64,000 nt of DNA from Eopsaltria australis. Its lineage: Eukaryota > Chordata > Aves > Passeriformes > Petroicidae. Below the pieces are notes generated by a model. That model saw only the letters and a program-made list of their open reading frames with translations. It was not told the DNA's origin and ran no database searches. Positions 54,901 to 60,900 of the stretch are shown in pieces; the first letter of the stretch is position 1; each line of letters starts with the position of its first letter. Made by a program: the position numbers and the translations under genes. The stretch spans positions 1,178,001 to 1,242,000 of the forward strand of contig JAVTVJ010000050.1 of assembly GCA_034509425.1 (NCBI GenBank), in the 5' to 3' direction.

Positions 54901-57900
54901 GTGACAGCCCACACGCACCATTCCTTTATCTGCTCTCTGCAAATCCAGCTGTGGTTTCTTCCACTGACCCAAATCCCACCGTTGCACATTGCAGTGGCAT
55001 CTGTTGTAGGGGCAATTGTTTCTGGATTAAGTGCACGGAACTGCAGGATCTTAGTGCAGCCCTGAGCATCCCAGCTGAGGCCAGGACATTCTGGGACACT
55101 TCTGTCCATGGACAGTATCTCTATTTGCTGCCCTCTGGAAAGGAGCTGGAGCTACAGACAGAGCTGACATGTCTCTCTGTCATCCTGTCCCTGTGCTCTC
55201 CGACTGCCATGGCTGAAATTGCACTCCTGCCTGCCCAGGAAATTGAGTCACGAGCCTGCAGACATTTCATTTCATACAGGGCACAAAGGTGGCTGACAAG
55301 CCAGCCTCAGCCTCCCTGGAGGAGAACAGGCACAAGCAGTGTGTGAGGGATTGTTCATACAGTGAAGTTAAAACCCAGATTTTTTTTCTTACCTTTTTTC
55401 CCCCCTTTTCTTTTTTTTTTTCTCATTTCCCCATAAGCACCCAGGACTATGCAACTGTCACTGGGACAGGAAAGTCTCAGGTCAGTGGCAGTCCCCACCA
55501 CTGGGCTGAGATTTGCCTCTGTCTTCTGGTTATTGCAGACTCCCTCCTGCTGCCCGTGCAGTTGCCATCAGAGCTGATTTTAGCATCATTTCAGCAGTGG
55601 CAGATGTCTTTATTTAAAATGATATCACAGTAATAAACACATAATGGGATAGAACTAAAACCTTGGGATTTATATGATTGCTTTTGTTTGCCTGTCCTGA
55701 AGCATCAAACCCACGATGTTCTCCATTTGCCCAAATCTGAGATGTGTAGCATTGCTTTTTGCTTTTTCATTCTGCAGGAACAGAGCTCCAGAGTTTTATT
55801 CCTGTTTCAGAGAAAAGAAAAAAAAAAAAAAACTAAACCCCAAAAAAACCAACCAACCAAACAAAAAAACCCTATTGCTTTCAATGAAATGTTATTAACC
55901 ATTTTCAGTGACCAGCACAGTGTGACCAGGTCATACCCAGCACGTGGTTTCTCCTGGAAGACCCTTCAACACCCATTTTATAGCCAGCCTGGAGCTCTCC
56001 TCAGCCTTCAGCAGAGGAGGTGGGCTGGGAGCTGCACCACTCACTCTTATTTGAAGAGTGTATTCTTTCAGCACTTTGCCTTGCTGAGCTATTTTTAGCT
56101 CAAAAGTATTCCCCAAACCAGCTCTTTGCCCAGCTGCAAGGCAGAGCAGGAGTGAGAACAAGCTGCTGTTCATGAGAACAGTGCTGCTCACCCTGCTGCT
56201 GAACAGAGCACTCATCAAACTCCAGACAGGGAACATGTCTTTGGCTGAACAACCTGGTGTACTTTTGTCACCCTAATGACTGAGTATTGTAATTCTATCA
56301 CAAACAGGACAGATCCACCACCCAGCAGCTCTGCTAAACCGCAGAGTGGGGAAGCAGGTGGAAGGGAGAGGAGAAAGCTGCTGTTCTGAAATAAGCAGTT
56401 TTTACATTTGAACCCCACATCAGCATGTTATTTCTTGCATATTAACTAATAACTCAGATGAAAATTAAAGCTGTTATGTTGGTCCCAGAATGTGCAGCAG
56501 CATCCTCCAAGAGTCCTTATCTGAGTGTTGAGAGAGGTATAAAAGCAAAAGCCTCCTGAAGGTGGTGGAAGGATGCTCAGCACCTGCACTGAGCTTTGCA
56601 GCAAATCTTTGAACTGGGTCCTGATCTGCTCCCAGCTGTGCCTGGCCTTTCTTCCTCACACCTTGGGAAAATCAGGCACCCAAAGGTCAATGCAGCAGGA
56701 CTTTCACAGGTGGTGAAAACAGTGATTACCTCAAGCCTTCTCCCCCCGAATCCTCTGACACAATTAGATCCTGGCTGAGTTGTTGTCTCAGCCCACACAG
56801 TGCTTACAGCCCTGTGCAATAACAAACCTGTCACAGAGCAGGTCCTCCAGGGACACTGGGTTGTGATACAAGGGTCATGCTGGGCAAGTGTGTGGTTTCT
56901 ATTTCAGCTGAAATCTGAACTCTTTGCAGGGCTCCTATCACAGAAATGATAGTGATGGACAATTGTAATTGCCTGGTAGATGAGTGACAACATAATTAAC
57001 TGAACTCGTGCTGATTTGCAGCTTTGAAAATCCAGACAGAACTAAAGGCCAAACAAATAAATAGCACATGTAATTAAGGCAACATTTATAGCCTCTGTGT
57101 TTATCTGCAGTTTTCTTATTTGGATGCAAAAAATAGTTAATGGTGGCACAGAGACACAAAAATCATGCAATTTAAAGAATGCAACTCACAGCATTTACCA
57201 AAGCAGCTCAGCCTTTCACACTGCTCTGAGCTCCCTGCTGTCAGAGAAGGTCAGCAGCTGCTCTGGGGATGACACCCTTGGATGCTCCAAGGGTTAGAGA
57301 ACCCCTGCTTTGGAGTTGTTCAGCCTAAGGACATGAAGCTTCTAAGGAGACAATGTTGTGGCCTTCTATGGATTAAAGGGGGTCATAAAAAAGAGGGAGA
57401 GCAACCTTTTACATGAGCAGATTGTGATAGGTCACGGGGAATGGTTTTAAACTGAAGGAAGGTCAGGTTAGATTAGATAAGAGAAAGAATATTTTTACAG
57501 TGAGGGTGGTAAAATACTGGAACAGGTTACTCAGAGAGGTGGTAAATATCCCATTCCTGGAAACATTCAGTGTCAGGTTGGATGAGGCTCTGAACAACCT
57601 GATCTACTTGGAGATGTCCCTGCTCATTGCAGGGGTGTTGGACAAGATGCCTTTAAAGGTCCTTTCCACCTCAAACCATCCTGATTCTCTGATTTTCCTG
57701 TTATGGGAAATGCTGGCACATCAATTCCTGCTTTTTACATGATCCAGAATTACCTTAGGGTAAAAATGAGTTTGTGTCTCGGTGTCTGCCTTCTAATTTT
57801 GTACAGACAGTAACAGAGAAGTCCCTCCCACCACGGATTTACTACTACCCATAATTGTACATTGCAGGCAGGCAGAGCGCGGTGCGTGGGTGACTCAAAT

Positions 57901-60900
57901 CCCTGGCACACATCCTCTTCACAGCTACTTATAGGAAGGATGAAAATAAACTTCTTGTTGAATTGAACATGATGTTCTGGCAACAGAGATGCCAATTTAA
58001 GAGGCAGAGCCTCTGCCTCCTGATGGGCAGCAGGCACAAGCAGCTTTAGGAGAAGTAAAACCAGGGCACTCCCATTTCTCCTCCCTTAGCCTGGGCTGGG
58101 AGAGGGATCCTTGCCATCACCTCCCTTCCCCACTCATCTGCAAAACCACCTGACACGAGGAACAATCAATGCAATTGCTGCTGGCTACAGCTCATTTACT
58201 GATGGCTGGATTGATTGCTCACTCATCAGTCCAGGGTCCACAGGCACTTGCACGTGCCCAGGTCTGCCCAATTCACTCCTCCCTCTGGAGAGGATCAGCA
58301 GAATCACATGGATCTTACTAAGGCCAGCAACAGGATTCCAAAGTGTAACTTTTGGCTTCAGCTGCAAATCCAAAAGAAATTCAGTTTTGTGGCAATCATA
58401 CGTACAGATACTGTGCAACAGATTCTATGAAAAAATATATTTGGGAAACAGCAACATATTCTGGGGACAGATAAGAAACCACACAAACCTGAGCTGTTTC
58501 TCACTGGATTCTGCTTGAATGCTTGCTTGAGTCTGCCAGGCAGGTGAGATACACACTAATAAGAGGAGAGGAGGGAAGGACTGGCTGTAAAGGAAGGACT
58601 GTCTGAGGTGTGGGAAGTCAGCACAGCCCCATATGTACACAGGAGGGCTGTACCTGTTCCAAACTGGGCTCTCATCAGCCATTCTGTGCCCACACCTGCG
58701 AGCCCTCAGCTTGCTGTGGCTTTGCTGGGATGCAGCTCCCACAAGGGACAAAGCAGACGCTGCTGAGGGTAATTGTGAGGGCAGAGAGCTTGGCAGCAGC
58801 TCCTGCTCACAGGACATTGATGCATTGCCCATCTGCCAGCAGCCCCTGCCGAGCACTCAGTCACCTGCAAGTGTCCAATGTGATCAATCCTTGTGTAACA
58901 GTGCTCCCAAGACATTCATTCCCTTCAGTGTGAAGGGGACAATCAGGCAGTGTGAAGCAAGTATTGATCTCCTGATCAGCAGCCAGAGGCACATGTGGGA
59001 GTCACTGGGCTCGCAACATGTGACCTTGCTCTGGAGGGGATGAGCCTTCGGTGGCTTTCCCCACACTCCAAATCCACACCTGCACTCGAGCTCGTGTCCA
59101 GCGTGGTCGTGGCAGGGCTCTGATGGCAGAGGGAAGCCTGTTGTGCTGTAATTACACAGCACACATGTTCACCAGGGGAAAAGCCAGGCACCACAGCTCC
59201 CCTGCCCCTCTGAGAGCCCAGGGAGCGCTCACAGACGTCAGAGGATTCCCATGTGCACCTTGCATGGGGAAAACAAATGCCTCGAGGCCACGTGCAAACT
59301 GAGCCCCTGAGGTGCTGTGAGGCCCAGAGCAGCTGGCTGTACCTGCAGGCTGTTCTGGGGAGATGCTCAGGTGGCTGAGCTAACCTGCAGTGACCTGCTC
59401 CTCTCACCCACAGGAGTAACACTGGCAGGACCTGGGAGCGAGCAAAGTTTGCAGCTGCTATAGATAATAATGTACATATTATTATCTCTCTGAGTTCTCT
59501 TTCTGAGAACTTTACTGGAGAAAACATTCTAAAGGTAGACAGAAAATACACCCAGAATACTCCCCAAGCTTAAAACAACTGAATAACACCTGCTGCTTGA
59601 AGGTTTATGCTCACTTCGCACAGAACAACAGTAACACAGAACCTTTGCAATTTTTCTGAACATGAGGAATAGCTGCACATGAAATGCTGTGTGTCCTTCC
59701 CCTTTTACCCCCAGCACACTTATGGTGACTACTTCAGTATTATGAGAAAATGTTGGTGTCTGTCCAGACTTGGAGCATCTCTGACACATGTGCAGCAATC
59801 TCTGAGCTGCATCCAGACCCCACTTCCAGCAAAGTGCCTCTGGTGCCTCTGGTGCCTCCAGTTGTGCTCAGTTTCCCCAAGGCAGCTGCAGCCACCTCTG
59901 AGGTGCTGCCAGTTCAGCTCCACGTGCTGCTGCTCTTGCCATCCCTTGGTTTAAACTAACAGGGAAGAAAATTCCTGATCTGAGCACTCTTAACATGAGA
60001 CCTTGGCAATTCCAGTGACACTGAGGGGGGATCTGGACAGAGGCAGGACCTGCCTGTGGATTACTCAGGCATTTTCCACAAAGGTTCAAGACCTTCCCCA
60101 AAACAACAGTCCCCACAGTTGTGAGATGGAGCACTCCTGCCTCACCAGGCAGCACAAAAGTACCTAAACCTAGGCTTTCATAACACCCAAGAACACAACA
60201 GCATTAATTGGCCATTTTTCCCCGAAACACGAAATAGATATCAAAATCAGCTGAAAGGAAATCATTACTGTCACACAGCAGAAGTGCTGGACTCCGTGAG
60301 TGCTCCCTGTGGAGTCACAGTCACCTTGCTGAGGTGAGGCCACGTGGGCTGTGAGTCCCTGGGTGAAAAATGAACAGAAATGGAAAGCACAAGATGGTTG
60401 TGGCAGTGTTGGAGCTTCCTGTCCATCTCAGCCCCTCAAATGGCACCTCCAGCCAGAGCTGCTGAGCAGCACAGCAGCCACAGCAGCCCAGGGCGAGCCC
60501 AGGGGCAGGGACTTCACTGCATCCACAGGAAATGAGCCAGGACTGATTCAAAGTCACCTGCACATGCCTCATACAAAATCCTCTCTCTGCAAAGCCTGTG
60601 GGACTGTCCACAGTCACTGAGGGCTCAGGTTTCAGCCTTCACAGAGGCTCCTTCATGGCAGGTGCCTGTTTCATCCTCTGGAATCACACATTGGAGTGAT
60701 TCTCCCCTGCTCTGCACTCTGCTGATAATCATCATTCAGCTGGAGTTTGTTCCCTTTAAACACGAGATTGGAGCATCCCCTCCTAGCCCTCAGTGTCCCT
60801 GTGCCCTGTTCCTGCTGTGCTCCCAGCCATGGGGTGAGGGGACATTTCCCCAGCCCTGTCCCTGAGGTGTGGTGACATTCCCGAGGCCACGGCCCTGGCT

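Noticed and set aside
54534..55109. 191-codon minus-strand open frame
   Set aside because: Low stop density in GC-rich sequence, with no domain, no start context and no conserved motif.
58976..59551. 191-codon minus-strand open frame
   Set aside because: Same reasoning. It also runs across the inverted-repeat pair at 59462-59511 and looks non-coding.
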